Source of the DNA: Novispirillum itersonii
GTDB lineage: Bacteria > Pseudomonadota > Alphaproteobacteria > Rhodospirillales > Rhodospirillaceae
Assembly: GCF_014205675.1 (NCBI RefSeq)
Contig: NZ_JACIIX010000008.1
Span: 146,433 to 210,432, forward strand
DNA length: 64,000 nt
Direction of reading: 5' to 3'
Made by a program: the position numbers and the translations under genes. Below the pieces are notes generated by a model. It was given only the letters and a program-made list of their open reading frames with translations. It did no database searches and was not told where the DNA came from. This document shows, piece by piece, positions 27,662 through 36,339 of this stretch; positions within the stretch are counted from its first letter, which is position 1, and every line of letters starts with the position of its first letter.

Positions 27662-28234
27662 ATGCCCCAGCCCGACCACATCATCCGGATTGATCTGCCG
27701 GAGGCCCCGGTCCTGCCAGAGGACATGCAGACCTATTTCGACAAATGCCGGGATAAGCTGGGCATGGTGCCGAATGTGCTGACGGCCTACACCGGTAACC
27801 CGGAGAAACTGCGGGTGTTTGCCCAGTTTTATAACCAGCTGATGCTGGCACCGTCAGGCCTGAGCAAGTTGGAGCGGGAACTGATTGCGGTGGCGGTCAG
27901 CTCGGCCAACCGCTGCTACTACTGCCTTGTCGCTCATGGGCAGGCGGTGCGGCAGATGTCGGGGGACCCGCAGCTGGGCGAGATGATGGTGATGAATTAC
28001 CGCGTTGCCGACCTGCCGGAGCGCCAGCGCGCGATGCTGGATTTTGCCTGGAAGCTGACCGCCACCCCGCACGAGATCGGTGATCTCGACCGCGACCGCC
28101 TGCGGGATGTCGGTTTTGGCGAGCAGGATATTTTCGATATCGTCGATACGGCGGCGTTCTTCAACTACACCAACCGGATGGCGCATGGGCTGGATATGAT
28201 GCCCAATGCTGAATACCACCGGATGGACCGGTGA
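27662..28234 (+). CDS. carboxymuconolactone decarboxylase/AhpD-family (peroxidase-related) protein
   Basis: A 190-residue all-helical protein of the CMD/AhpD superfamily, of the uncharacterised peroxidase-related subgroup. The redox motif is in 'NRCYYCLVAHG' (CxxC followed by a His four residues on), the proton-relay arrangement of AhpD. 'FDIVDTAAFFNYTNRMAHGL' near the C-terminus matches the subgroup. It may reduce peroxides or act on small ring compounds; substrates are unknown. I used the ATG at 27662 rather than the longer frame. Transcribed divergently from the oxidoreductase, ending at a strong terminator. Confidence 0.87.
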   Translation: MPQPDHIIRIDLPEAPVLPEDMQTYFDKCRDKLGMVPNVLTAYTGNPEKLRVFAQFYNQLMLAPSGLSKLERELIAVAVSSANRCYYCLVAHGQAVRQMSGDPQLGEMMVMNYRVADLPERQRAMLDFAWKLTATPHEIGDLDRDRLRDVGFGEQDIFDIVDTAAFFNYTNRMAHGLDMMPNAEYHRMDR

Positions 28235-28250
28235 GGACTGCCGGAAAATG

Positions 28251-28280
28251 AAAACGCCGCCTGTCTGGGGCGGCGTTTTT
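28251..28280. terminator. bidirectional terminator between CMD-family gene and eipB-like gene
   Basis: AAAACGCCGCC (28251-28261) pairs with its complement from 28269, followed by five Ts on the plus strand and an A-run giving Ts on the minus strand. It lies between convergent genes. Confidence 0.88.
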
Positions 28281-28286
28281 GTGGGA

Positions 28287-29306
28287 TCAGCACTTGCGGG
28301 CGATCGGGGTCCGCAGATCGGTCAGTGTTCCCCGCAGGGTAAAGTCGCCGAAGTCCTGAAGGATGCTTTCGGCGACACCATTGTCATGGTAGCGCAGGGT
28401 CACCTCGAAATCCGGGGTGCCGGTGGTGTTTTCCGGGGTGAAGAACGCCAGTACCACCGGCCAGCCGGGGGTGTTGAGCAGCAGGTTGGGCAGGGCGGAA
28501 CCGGAATCACCGGGGAAGCGGGCCCCGATGGCGGCGCTGACGTTGACCGCCTCGCCGATGGCGGAGCCGTCGAACACCTTACGGGCAAAGAACCGCTTGC
28601 CGTCCCGGGCCTGCCGGATCAGGGATTCGGTATGCGAGGTGGGGAACAGGGTTCCGGCCGTCAGGTCAAACACCACGGATTCCGCGCCTTCGCCTTCATC
28701 GCGGAAGGTGGCGGAGCCGACCCCATCGGGGCCGAGACGGGCATCGCCCTCATAGGAATCAACAATCTCACCGTCGCGGTGGTTGCGGACCTTAAAGCGG
28801 TAAGAGCTGCCGTCCTTGGCTTCCCACGACACGAAATCCCAGACAGTGCTGGTCGCCCCGCCAGAGGTCTGCCACAGGGTCAGTTCGGTATGGGTCTCAA
28901 CGGTCCAGCCGTCACAGCTGTCGGAGAAGGTGTAGCGCATGACCCCGTTGGCACCGACAATGCCGGAGGACGGCTTGGCGCTGTTCAGGCGCATGCTGTA
29001 TTCGGCTTCATGCGGGGCAAGGGGACCGGCTGCATCGGCGGCGCTGGCCGGCAGGGCCATCAGCAGAGCCGGCAGAAGAATCACCAGACTGCGCGCTGCG
29101 GTCAGCAGATGACGCTTAAAGCTCCGCAGGGGAACAGGCGATGGTTCCGCAACAGCGGCTTCAGAGGCAAGAAGACTCTGAAACTCTTCGGAAACTTTAG
29201 CGATGTTGCCAATATGGCACACGACGCCCCCCAACGAGAACACAGGATCAGCAGACTGGATTTGGGAATTAAAATGAAGAAGATCAAGGCGTTTGGGAAG
29301 CGCCAT
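28287..29306 (-). CDS. EipB-type cell envelope integrity protein (DUF1849), start uncertain
   Basis: A periplasmic beta-spiral protein of the DUF1849 family; EipB of Brucella is needed for envelope integrity. The mature part begins near 'PLAPHEAEYSMRLN' and contains 'SDSCDGWTVETHTELTL', 'DFVSWEAKDGSSYRFKVRN' and a C-terminal 'TPIARKC'. The two cysteines match the family's conserved disulfide pair. A signal peptide ('SLVILLPALLMALPASA') is clear, but no ATG lies just before it. The nearest ATG (29304-29306) leaves a 60-residue leader with codon use unlike the rest, so the true start may be a later TTG, GTG or CTG. It lies downstream of aspS and its terminator. Confidence 0.8.
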   Translation of the reverse strand: MALPKRLDLLHFNSQIQSADPVFSLGGVVCHIGNIAKVSEEFQSLLASEAAVAEPSPVPLRSFKRHLLTAARSLVILLPALLMALPASAADAAGPLAPHEAEYSMRLNSAKPSSGIVGANGVMRYTFSDSCDGWTVETHTELTLWQTSGGATSTVWDFVSWEAKDGSSYRFKVRNHRDGEIVDSYEGDARLGPDGVGSATFRDEGEGAESVVFDLTAGTLFPTSHTESLIRQARDGKRFFARKVFDGSAIGEAVNVSAAIGARFPGDSGSALPNLLLNTPGWPVVLAFFTPENTTGTPDFEVTLRYHDNGVAESILQDFGDFTLRGTLTDLRTPIARKC

Positions 29307-29438
29307 CCCGCATTGCGGAACAGTTTCCTGTAACACTGTGGCAAAAAAGCCCCGTTTTCGGGCGGCAGGGGTGGCTTCATTCGGATAAGGCGATGAAAGG
29401 GCAGGGCTTTCCGGGGCGTGCAGGGTCGGCACAAAGAA

Positions 29439-29466
29439 AAACCGCCCGCGCGAGGGCGGGCGGTTT
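29439..29466 (-). terminator. rho-independent terminator of aspS
   Basis: An 11-bp perfect stem (AAACCGCCCGC at 29439-29449, complement at 29456-29466), followed on the minus strand by a T-rich tract. It lies 26 bp after the aspS stop. Confidence 0.87.
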
Positions 29467-29492
29467 CCTGTTACTGGAGTCAGGGGCAGGGC

Positions 29493-31286
29493 TCAGCCCT
29501 TGCTGACTTCCACCTTCTTCGGCAGATCGAGCTTAATGTGCAGCTCTTTCAGCTGGCGGTCGGTGACATGGCCCGGCGCGCCCATCATCAGGTCCTGCGC
29601 CTGACCGTTCATCGGGAACAGGATGACTTCACGGATGTTCGGCTCGTCGGCCAGCAGCATCACCATGCGGTCGATACCCGGGGCAGCGCCACCGTGCGGC
29701 GGGGCGCCGAACTTGAAGGCGTTCAGCATGCCACCGAACTTCTCTTCCACCACTTCCGGCCCGTACCCGGCGATTTCGAACGCCTTGTACATGATTTCCG
29801 GCAGATGGTTCCGGATGGCACCGGACGACAGTTCAATACCGTTGCAGACGATATCGTACTGATAGGCCTTGATGGTCAGCGGATCCTGATTCAGCAGCGC
29901 GTCCATCCCGCCCTGCGGCATGGAGAACGGGTTGTGGCTGAATTCCACCTGCCCGGTGTCTTCGTTCAGCTCGTACATCGGGAAGTCGACAGTCCAGCAG
30001 AACTTGAAGATATCCTTCTCGCGCAGATCCAGATCGTCGCAGACGCGCTCGCGGACCTTCCCGGCGAACTTGGCCGCCTTCAGTTCCTTGTCGCAGACGA
30101 ACATCACGGAATCGCCGTCCTTCAGGCCGCAGGCATCCTTGATGGCCTGCACGCGGTCGGCTTCCAGATTCTTGGCGATCGGGCCCTTCGGGCCGTCTTC
30201 GGCAAACTGGATGTAGCCCAGACCGCCCTGACCCTCTTCGCGGGCCCATTCGTTCAGCTTGTCGTACCAGCCACGCGGACGACCGGCGGCACCCGGGGCC
30301 GGAATGGCGCGGACGACGGAACCGGCCTCGACACCACGGGCGAAGATGCCGAACCCGGAGGCACGGAAGGCTTCGGTGACATCGGCGATGATCAGCGGGT
30401 TGCGCAGGTCCGGCTTGTCGGAGCCGTACTTCAGCATCGACTCATCGTAAGGAATGCGCACGAACGGCATCGGCGACACCGCCTTGCCATTGGCAAAGTC
30501 GGTGAACAGGCCGTGCAGAACCGGCTCGATGGTCTGGAAGACATCTTCCTGCGTCACGAAGCTCATTTCAAAATCGAGCTGGTAGAATTCACCCGGCGAA
30601 CGGTCGGCACGGCTGTCTTCATCGCGGAAGCAGGGGGCAATCTGGAAGTAGCGGTCAAAGCCCGCCACCATCAGCAGCTGCTTGAACTGCTGCGGCGCCT
30701 GCGGCAGCGCGTAGAAGGTGCCGGGGTTCAGGCGGCTGGGCACGAGGAAGTCGCGCGCCCCTTCCGGGCTGGAGGCGGTCAGGATCGGGGTCTGGAATTC
30801 GGTGAAGCCCTGATCCAGCATCCGCTTGCGCAGGGTGGAAATGACCTGCGAGCGCAGGATCATGTTGGAATGCACCTTGTCGCGGCGCAGGTCGAGGAAG
30901 CGGTAACGCAGACGGGTGTCTTCCCCGGCATCCTGCACCCCGGCAACCTGCAACGGCAGCACGTCGGCGCGCGACTGTACCGTCACGTCGCGCACGCGCA
31001 ACTCGATTTCGCCGCTCGGCAGGTTGGGGTTGACGGTGTCGCCGGTGCGGGCAACCACTTCGCCGGTGATGGTGATCACGCTTTCAACGCGGACGCCTTC
31101 CAGGATCTTGAACTGATCGGAGGACACATCCGTCACGCACTGGGTCAGGCCGTAGTGGTCGCGCAGATCGACAAACAGCAGGTTCCCGTGGTCGCGCTTG
31201 CGGTGAACCCAGCCGGACAGCCGCACCTGCTGGCCCACATGCTCCTTGCGGAGTTCGCCACAGGTGTGGGTGCGGTAAGCGTGCAT
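29493..31286 (-). CDS. aspS: aspartate-tRNA ligase
   Basis: Charges tRNA-Asp (in most Alphaproteobacteria also tRNA-Asn, before amidation). The 597-residue protein has the bacterial layout. It starts with an anticodon-binding OB domain with '[20 protein letters not shown]'. The class II catalytic core has '[20 protein letters not shown]' and '[20 protein letters not shown]' (motif 2). A GAD insertion follows, then motif 3 '[20 protein letters not shown]' near the C-terminus. I used the ATG at 31284-31286 (product beginning with [11 protein letters not shown]), with AGAGGAA upstream; a longer open frame is spurious. Monocistronic. Confidence 0.96.
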   Translation of the reverse strand: MHAYRTHTCGELRKEHVGQQVRLSGWVHRKRDHGNLLFVDLRDHYGLTQCVTDVSSDQFKILEGVRVESVITITGEVVARTGDTVNPNLPSGEIELRVRDVTVQSRADVLPLQVAGVQDAGEDTRLRYRFLDLRRDKVHSNMILRSQVISTLRKRMLDQGFTEFQTPILTASSPEGARDFLVPSRLNPGTFYALPQAPQQFKQLLMVAGFDRYFQIAPCFRDEDSRADRSPGEFYQLDFEMSFVTQEDVFQTIEPVLHGLFTDFANGKAVSPMPFVRIPYDESMLKYGSDKPDLRNPLIIADVTEAFRASGFGIFARGVEAGSVVRAIPAPGAAGRPRGWYDKLNEWAREEGQGGLGYIQFAEDGPKGPIAKNLEADRVQAIKDACGLKDGDSVMFVCDKELKAAKFAGKVRERVCDDLDLREKDIFKFCWTVDFPMYELNEDTGQVEFSHNPFSMPQGGMDALLNQDPLTIKAYQYDIVCNGIELSSGAIRNHLPEIMYKAFEIAGYGPEVVEEKFGGMLNAFKFGAPPHGGAAPGIDRMVMLLADEPNIREVILFPMNGQAQDLMMGAPGHVTDRQLKELHIKLDLPKKVEVSKG

Positions 31287-31428
31287 GAGGAATTCCTCTT
31301 CGGTTCCGATATGAAAAGGGCGGAGGGCCGCAATGCCGCAGCCCGAACCGCCGAAAAACACACGGTTCGGGGGGCGTTGTCAAGAGAGGGAATGGAAAGG
31401 ATGCCGCCCCGGACGGAGCAAAAGAAAA

Positions 31429-31457
31429 CGGCACCGGAGAAAAGCTCTCCGGTGCCG
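31429..31457 (-). terminator. rho-independent terminator of the aap operon
   Basis: A 12-bp stem (CGGCACCGGAGA at 31429-31440, complement at 31446-31457). On the minus strand it is followed by TTTTCTTTT. It lies 50 bp after the aapP stop. Confidence 0.87.
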
Positions 31458-31507
31458 TGATCAGGACTGTTGCCTGCCTGCCTGCCGGCGGGGCGGGCAG
31501 GAACGCC

Positions 31508-32287
31508 TTAGTGGTGCTGAATGATCTGGCTGAGGAACTTCTTGGTCCGCTCTTCCTGCGGATTGTTGAACAGCTCGTTGGGGGTGTTGCGTTCCACCAC
31601 CGAGCCATCAGCCATGAACACCACGGTATCGGCCACGGAGCGGGCAAAGCCCATTTCGTGGGTGACGCAGACCATGGTCATGCCTTCCTGCGCCAGCTCG
31701 GTCATCACGTCCAGCACTTCCTTGATCATTTCCGGATCAAGGGCGGAGGTCGGTTCGTCGAACAGCATGATGTCGGGCTTCATGCACAGCGCCCGGGCGA
31801 TCGCCACGCGCTGCTGCTGGCCGCCGGACAGCTGCCCGGGGTACTTCCCGGCCTGATCGGGGATCTTCACGCGGCCAAGGTAGTACATGGCGGTGTCGAT
31901 CGCTTCCTTGCGGGGAACCTTCTTCACCCAGGTCGGGGCGAGGATCAGGTTCTCCAGCACGGTCAGGTGCGGGAACAGGTTGAAGGACTGGAACACCATG
32001 CCGACATCGCGGCGGATGGCTTCAATCGCCTTCACGTCGTTGGTCAGTTCGGTGCCGTTCACCACGATCGACCCGGCCTGATGTTCTTCCAGGCGGTTGA
32101 CGCAGCGGATCATGGTGGACTTGCCGGAGCCCGACGGGCCGCAGACGACAACGCGCTCACCCTTGCGGATGGTCAGGTTGATGTCTTTCAGCACATGGAA
32201 CTTGCCGTACCACTTGTTGACGTTGGTCAGCTTAATGACGGCTTCATCGCCCGGCTTGTGCACCTTGGCAGAGGCTTGGTCGCTCAT
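31508..32287 (-). CDS. aapP: general L-amino acid ABC transporter, ATP-binding protein
   Basis: The cytoplasmic ATPase of the AapJQMP system, which imports a broad range of L-amino acids in rhizobia and relatives. The 259 residues include '[16 protein letters not shown]'-type strands, Walker A 'GPSGSGKST', '[19 protein letters not shown]', signature '[15 protein letters not shown]' and Walker B '[15 protein letters not shown]', all typical of the polar amino acid family. The start overlaps the aapM stop by 4 bp. Last gene of the operon, followed by a strong terminator. Confidence 0.95.
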   Translation of the reverse strand: MSDQASAKVHKPGDEAVIKLTNVNKWYGKFHVLKDINLTIRKGERVVVCGPSGSGKSTMIRCVNRLEEHQAGSIVVNGTELTNDVKAIEAIRRDVGMVFQSFNLFPHLTVLENLILAPTWVKKVPRKEAIDTAMYYLGRVKIPDQAGKYPGQLSGGQQQRVAIARALCMKPDIMLFDEPTSALDPEMIKEVLDVMTELAQEGMTMVCVTHEMGFARSVADTVVFMADGSVVERNTPNELFNNPQEERTKKFLSQIIQHH

Positions 32288-33426
32288 CGGCGAACTCCCG
32301 TGTTCAGGTGGCGCTCAAGATACTGGCTGTAACGCGCCATGAAGTAGCAGAAGAGGAAGTAGATCAGGGCGGTGAAGACATAGGCTTCCACGTAGAACGG
32401 ACGCCACAGCGGGTCCGTCAGGGCGGTCTTCACGGTATTCAGCAGGTCGAACAGACCGACGATGAACACCAGGGACGTATCCTTGAACATGGAAATGAAC
32501 TGGTTCACCAGCGGCGGAATAACCAGACGGATCGCCTGCGGCAGGATGATCAGACGGGTTTTCTGCCAGTAGCCGAGACCAAGGGCGTCGGCGGCTTCGT
32601 ACTGGCCGCGCGGCAGGGCCTGAAGGCCGCCACGGACGGCTTCGGCCATGTAAGCACCGGTGAACAGCACGATACCGATGAAGGCACGCAGCAGCTTGTT
32701 GATCGTCACGCCTTCCGGCAGGAACAGCGGGATCATGACCGAGGCCATGAACAGCACCGAGATCAGCGGAACGCCACGCACCAGTTCAATGTACACCACG
32801 CTGACGCTGCGGATCACCGGCAGGCTGGAGCGGCGGCCAAGCGCGGCAAGGATGCCGAGCGGGAAGGCCAGCGCAATGCCGAGCACGGAGAGCATCAGGG
32901 TCAGCGGCAGGCCGCCCCACTTTTCATTCTCGACATACGGCAGGCCAAGAATGCCGCCCCACATCAGGATGCCGCTGCCGATGACGACCACGGCCCACAG
33001 ACCCAGCAGCCGGCGCGACCAGAAGCGCGGGTTGCAGCTGACGGCCACGGCCACGATGTACAGCAGGGTGGAAACGACCGGACGCCACTGTTCCTCGTAA
33101 GGATACAGGCCGAACAGGATGAAGCGGTACTTGTTCTGCACCACCGCCCAGCAGGCGCCGACGCCGTCAACGCGGCAGGCATCGGGGGTGGCGGACGACC
33201 AGACGGAGCTGATGAAAGCCCAGTCCACAATCGGCGGCAGGATCTTGACCAGCAGGAACAGCGCCAGCAGGGTCAGGATGGTATTCGGCACGGAGCCGAA
33301 CAGGTTCGACTTGGCCCAGCCGAGCAGATCCATCGACTTGGTCGGCGGATTGACCGGATAGACGGTTGCCGGTTCCTCGACGTGGGACAGCGCGTCTTCG
33401 GGATGGGGTTTGTATTCGGTGCTCAT
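32284..33426 (-). CDS. aapM: general L-amino acid ABC transporter, permease AapM
   Basis: A 380-residue inner-membrane permease, long for the HisMQ family because of an extended N-terminal region typical of AapM/BztC. The C-terminal two thirds hold the permease core: '[20 protein letters not shown]', '[20 protein letters not shown]' (the EAA coupling loop) and '[20 protein letters not shown]'. A segment with two cysteines around residue 90 lies in the N-terminal periplasmic or loop region. It pairs with AapQ. Two bases separate the aapQ stop from this start. Confidence 0.94.
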   Translation of the reverse strand: MSTEYKPHPEDALSHVEEPATVYPVNPPTKSMDLLGWAKSNLFGSVPNTILTLLALFLLVKILPPIVDWAFISSVWSSATPDACRVDGVGACWAVVQNKYRFILFGLYPYEEQWRPVVSTLLYIVAVAVSCNPRFWSRRLLGLWAVVVIGSGILMWGGILGLPYVENEKWGGLPLTLMLSVLGIALAFPLGILAALGRRSSLPVIRSVSVVYIELVRGVPLISVLFMASVMIPLFLPEGVTINKLLRAFIGIVLFTGAYMAEAVRGGLQALPRGQYEAADALGLGYWQKTRLIILPQAIRLVIPPLVNQFISMFKDTSLVFIVGLFDLLNTVKTALTDPLWRPFYVEAYVFTALIYFLFCYFMARYSQYLERHLNTGVRR

Positions 33427-33428
33427 AC

Positions 33429-34610
33429 TTACCGGCCTCCCCGCAGCGAGATGTGCCCGTTATACCAGTTCATGAAGGCGGAGATGGTCAGCGAGACCGT
33501 CAGGTACGCCAGCATGATCATCGCCACACCTTCAACCGCCTGACCGGTCTGGTTGATGGTGGTGTTGGCGGTGCCGACCAGATCGGGGTAACCGATGGCC
33601 ACGGCAAGCGAGGAGTTTTTCACAAGGTTGAGATACTGGCTGGTCAGTGGCGGAATGACGACGCGCAGCGCCTGCGGCAGCAGGATCAGACGGACGACAA
33701 GGCCACGGCGCAGGCCCAGGGCAACGGCCGCCTCGGTCTGGCCCCACGGCACGGCGATGATGCCGCCGCGGACGATTTCGGCGATGAACGAGGAGGTGTA
33801 CAGGCTCAGGCCCAGCAGCAGCGCGGCAAATTCCGGAGAAATCAGCGCCCCGCCGGAGAAGTTGAAGCCGGTCAGGGCCGGGACATCAAACGCGGTCGGT
33901 GCCCCGCCGATCAGCCACCCGACCGTCGGCAGGCCGATCAGGGCGGCAAGGCCGGGGATCAGCACGTTCGGGCGGTTGCCGGTTTCGGCCTGCACCCGGT
34001 TGGCGCGGCGGCCAAGCAGGTAAATGGCGATAACGGCGGCCAGCAGGCCGATCACGCCCAGGGTATGCCCGTGTTCCCACACCGGCCACGGGAATTTGAA
34101 CCCGCGGTTGGACAGGAACCACCCTTCGGCAAACTTATGCGCCTGACGCGGGCTGGGCAGCGATACCGTGATCAGGGCGTACCAGAAGAACAGCTGCAAC
34201 AGCAGCGGAATGTTCCGCAGGCCTTCCACATAGACTGTGGCCAGACGGGCCACCAGCCAGTTGGAGGACAGGCGGGAAACCCCGATGACAGTGCCGAGGA
34301 CGGTGGCGATCACCACACCGAAGACCGCAACCTTCAGGGTGTTGAGCAGCCCGACGATGATCACGCGGCCGAACGTGTCGGCGGGGGTGTAGGAAATGAC
34401 GCTTTCGGAAACGTCGAAGCCGGCTTCGCGGCTTAAGAAACCAAGGCCGGTGGCGATTTGGCGGACTTCAAGGTTATGGATGGTATTGCTGACCAGATAG
34501 CCGATCAGCCCCACGAACAACCCGAGAACCACGATCTGTGCAATGATGCCGCGGACACGGACATCATTGAAGAACGACGCGCCAGACCGTCCTTTGTTGG
34601 GTTCGGTCAT
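33429..34610 (-). CDS. aapQ: general L-amino acid ABC transporter, permease AapQ
   Basis: A 393-residue inner-membrane permease. 'TLKVAVFGVVIATVLGTVIG' starts the permease domain, 'VYVEGLRNIPLLLQLFFWYA' and 'TSSFIAEIVRGGIIAVPWGQ' are core motifs, and 'LNLVKNSSLAVAIGYPDL' sits near the C-terminus. A long periplasmic insertion (about 175-260, with 'EGWFLSNRGFKFPWPVW') is typical of AapQ/BztB. It is separated from aapJ by 79 bp containing a hairpin, so the binding protein is probably made in excess. Confidence 0.94.
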   Translation of the reverse strand: MTEPNKGRSGASFFNDVRVRGIIAQIVVLGLFVGLIGYLVSNTIHNLEVRQIATGLGFLSREAGFDVSESVISYTPADTFGRVIIVGLLNTLKVAVFGVVIATVLGTVIGVSRLSSNWLVARLATVYVEGLRNIPLLLQLFFWYALITVSLPSPRQAHKFAEGWFLSNRGFKFPWPVWEHGHTLGVIGLLAAVIAIYLLGRRANRVQAETGNRPNVLIPGLAALIGLPTVGWLIGGAPTAFDVPALTGFNFSGGALISPEFAALLLGLSLYTSSFIAEIVRGGIIAVPWGQTEAAVALGLRRGLVVRLILLPQALRVVIPPLTSQYLNLVKNSSLAVAIGYPDLVGTANTTINQTGQAVEGVAMIMLAYLTVSLTISAFMNWYNGHISLRGGR

Positions 34611-34636
34611 GTCTTACTTTCCCTCATAAACATAAC

Positions 34637-34667
34637 CGCCGGTCCAGAACAGTGTCCGGGACCGGCG
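34637..34667 (-). terminator. intra-operon hairpin between aapJ and aapQ
   Basis: A 9-bp perfect stem (CGCCGGTCC at 34637-34645, complement at 34659-34667) with a 13-nt loop and no T-run. It probably acts as an mRNA stabiliser or partial terminator after the binding-protein gene. Confidence 0.6.
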
Positions 34668-34689
34668 ATCATATGATCAGGAGTGACGT

Positions 34690-35715
34690 TTAGCGGACCG
34701 GCGGGGCGTACATCAGGCCGCCCTTGTTCCACTGCGCGTTCAGGCCGCGCTCGAGCTTGAGCGGGGTCTTCGGACCGACGTTGGCTTCGAAGCTTTCGGA
34801 GTAGTTACCGACCTGCTTAATGACGTTGTAGCCCCACTTTTCGTCCAGGCCGAGGGCGGCGCCCATGCCCGGGGTGACGCCCAGAAGACGCTTCACGTTC
34901 GGGTCAGTGGCGGTCTTGGCCACGTCATCGACGTTGGCGGAGGTGATGCCATATTCTTCACCGGAGACCATGGCGTACTGGGTCCACTTGACGATGTCGA
35001 ACCACTGGTCATCGCCATGGCGCACGGACGGGGCCAGCGGCTCCTTGGAGATGATTTCCGGCAGGATGATGTGGTCATCCGGGGTCGGCACGTCATTGGC
35101 GCGGATCGAGGCCAGCTGGGAGGCGTCGGAGGTGTAGGCATCGCAACGGCCGGCGACGTAGGCGGCGTTGACTTCTTCCAGCTTTTCGATGGTGACCGCG
35201 TTCAGCTTCATGTTATTGGCGCGGAAGTAGTCAGCCAGGTTCTGTTCGGTGGTGGTGCCGGTCTGCACGCAGACGGTGGCGCCGTTCAGTTCCTTGGCGC
35301 TCTTCACGCCCAGCTTCTTGGTGACCAGAAAGCCCTGACCGTCATAGTAGTTCGGCGGGGTGAAGTTCAGGCCGTTGGCGGTGTCGCGGGTCAGGGTCCA
35401 GGTGGTGTTACGGGACAGGATGTCCACTTCGCCGGATTGCAGGGCGGTCAGGCGCTGCTGGGCGGACAGCGGGACAAACTTCACCTTCTTGTCATCGCCG
35501 AACACGGCGGCGGCAACGGCACGGCAGACGTCAACGTCGAGGCCTTTCCAGTTGCCCTTGTCATCGGGGGCGGAGAAGCCCGCCAGGCCGGTGTGAACGC
35601 CGCAGACCAGTTCACCGCGCTTCTTCACCGCGTCGAGGGTCGGGCCCGCGAAAGCGGAAGTGGCGGCGAGAGAGACGGTGGCGACGGCGGTCGCTGCCAG
35701 CAGGAAACGTTTCAT
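34690..35715 (-). CDS. aapJ: general L-amino acid ABC transporter, periplasmic binding protein
   Basis: The periplasmic receptor of the Aap system, 341 residues, with a Sec signal peptide ending near 'TSAFA-GPT' (residue 23). It has the AapJ-typical 'VKKRGELVCGVHTGLAGFSA' and 'GLDVDVCRAVAAAVFGD', then 'DILSRNTTWTLTRDT'. The Arg and Asp in 'DYFRANN' and 'GRCDAYTSDASQLAS' are where family 3 proteins hold the amino acid alpha groups. First gene of aapJQMP, with an AT-rich 620-bp region upstream and a clear GGAGG-type ribosome site. Confidence 0.95.
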   Translation of the reverse strand: MKRFLLAATAVATVSLAATSAFAGPTLDAVKKRGELVCGVHTGLAGFSAPDDKGNWKGLDVDVCRAVAAAVFGDDKKVKFVPLSAQQRLTALQSGEVDILSRNTTWTLTRDTANGLNFTPPNYYDGQGFLVTKKLGVKSAKELNGATVCVQTGTTTEQNLADYFRANNMKLNAVTIEKLEEVNAAYVAGRCDAYTSDASQLASIRANDVPTPDDHIILPEIISKEPLAPSVRHGDDQWFDIVKWTQYAMVSGEEYGITSANVDDVAKTATDPNVKRLLGVTPGMGAALGLDEKWGYNVIKQVGNYSESFEANVGPKTPLKLERGLNAQWNKGGLMYAPPVR

Positions 35716-35819
35716 TAGGTTAGCCTCCGAGCTATACGGACGTGATTAAGGTCGTTTTTGGTTCCCCTCTGCCCTGCACCGGTTGCTCCGGCTCTGTCGG
35801 TTATTTTGTTACGTCTGCA

Positions 35820-35832
35820 ACGGTTTAACCGT
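35820..35832. promoter_or_regulatory. short palindrome upstream of aapJ, candidate operator
   Basis: ACGGTT and AACCGT flank a single T, a perfect 6-bp inverted repeat 105 bp before the aapJ start. It could be an operator for nitrogen- or amino-acid-dependent control, but a palindrome this short can occur by chance. Confidence 0.3.
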
Positions 35833-35919
35833 CTTCAGGGTAACTATACAACCGGGTTACGCAGGGTAGGTGAAGAGGATACTAACCCGGGATGAGGCGT
35901 TATGAAATCTCGATTGCAG

Positions 35920-35990
35920 ATTATTTTTTGAAATAAAATTACAATGTTCGATTATTATGCGAATTTAGAATTATTTTTTGGAATAAAATT
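35920..35990. repeat. AT-rich 21-bp direct repeat pair upstream of aapJ
   Basis: ATTATTTTTTG followed by an AATAAAATT tail occurs at 35920-35940 and 35970-35990. The copies differ by one base (A or G after the T-run G) and are exactly 50 bp apart, about five helical turns. The surroundings are the most AT-rich stretch of the window. Confidence 0.75.
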
Positions 35991-36304
35991 TCCAAATGGA
36001 TTGTGTTGCACCTGCGAATTTGAGCAAACGGTCAGGTTTTGGCAGTGGAATCGTCTGGGGACGGCGGAAACCCTCGGATCGCGCCGGAGGCAATGCGAAG
36101 ACAGAATATTGCGTGTCTGTCATATAGGTCAGCGGTGTTGACATACCCTCCGGTGGCTTCCGGGTTTGTTTATTGCCGTCTTTTTGCCTGTTTTTCCGGT
36201 TCCGGTGGCATCCGGCGGGGTGTTGACCGCCATGGTCCTTGACCGGGGGCGGCAGAACGGGAGACATAAAGTATCGTGATGACCGCTGGCCCTGTCAGCG
36301 TGTC

Positions 36305-36333
36305 TTGCGCGTCTCTTTTACTCGCGGTATATC
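36305..36333 (+). promoter_or_regulatory. predicted sigma-70 promoter of rnd, apparently leaderless
   Basis: TTGCGC (36305-36310), a 17-bp spacer and TATATC (36328-36333) end 6 bp before the rnd ATG. Transcription should therefore start at or beside the ATG. There is no Shine-Dalgarno sequence before that ATG, consistent with a leaderless mRNA. Confidence 0.5.
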
Positions 36334-36339
36334 AGCGAC

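Larger units (their letters stand above)
35716..36339. other. AT-rich divergent region between aapJ and rnd
   Basis: 624 bp without a supported gene. It contains the aapJ promoter region with a 13-bp palindrome at 35820-35832, a strongly AT-rich core at 35905-36000 with a 21-bp near-perfect direct repeat, and the rnd promoter at 36305-36333. A short open frame at 35944-36141 has no ribosome site and no similarity I recognise. Confidence 0.6.

Noticed and set aside
29418..31460. A 680-codon open frame opposite aspS.
   Set aside because: An antisense shadow of a well-conserved gene; composition is His/Val/Gln-rich without domains.
35944..36141. A 65-codon open frame in the AT-rich aapJ/rnd spacer.
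   Set aside because: No Shine-Dalgarno sequence, odd composition, and it runs through one of the repeats; more likely regulatory DNA.
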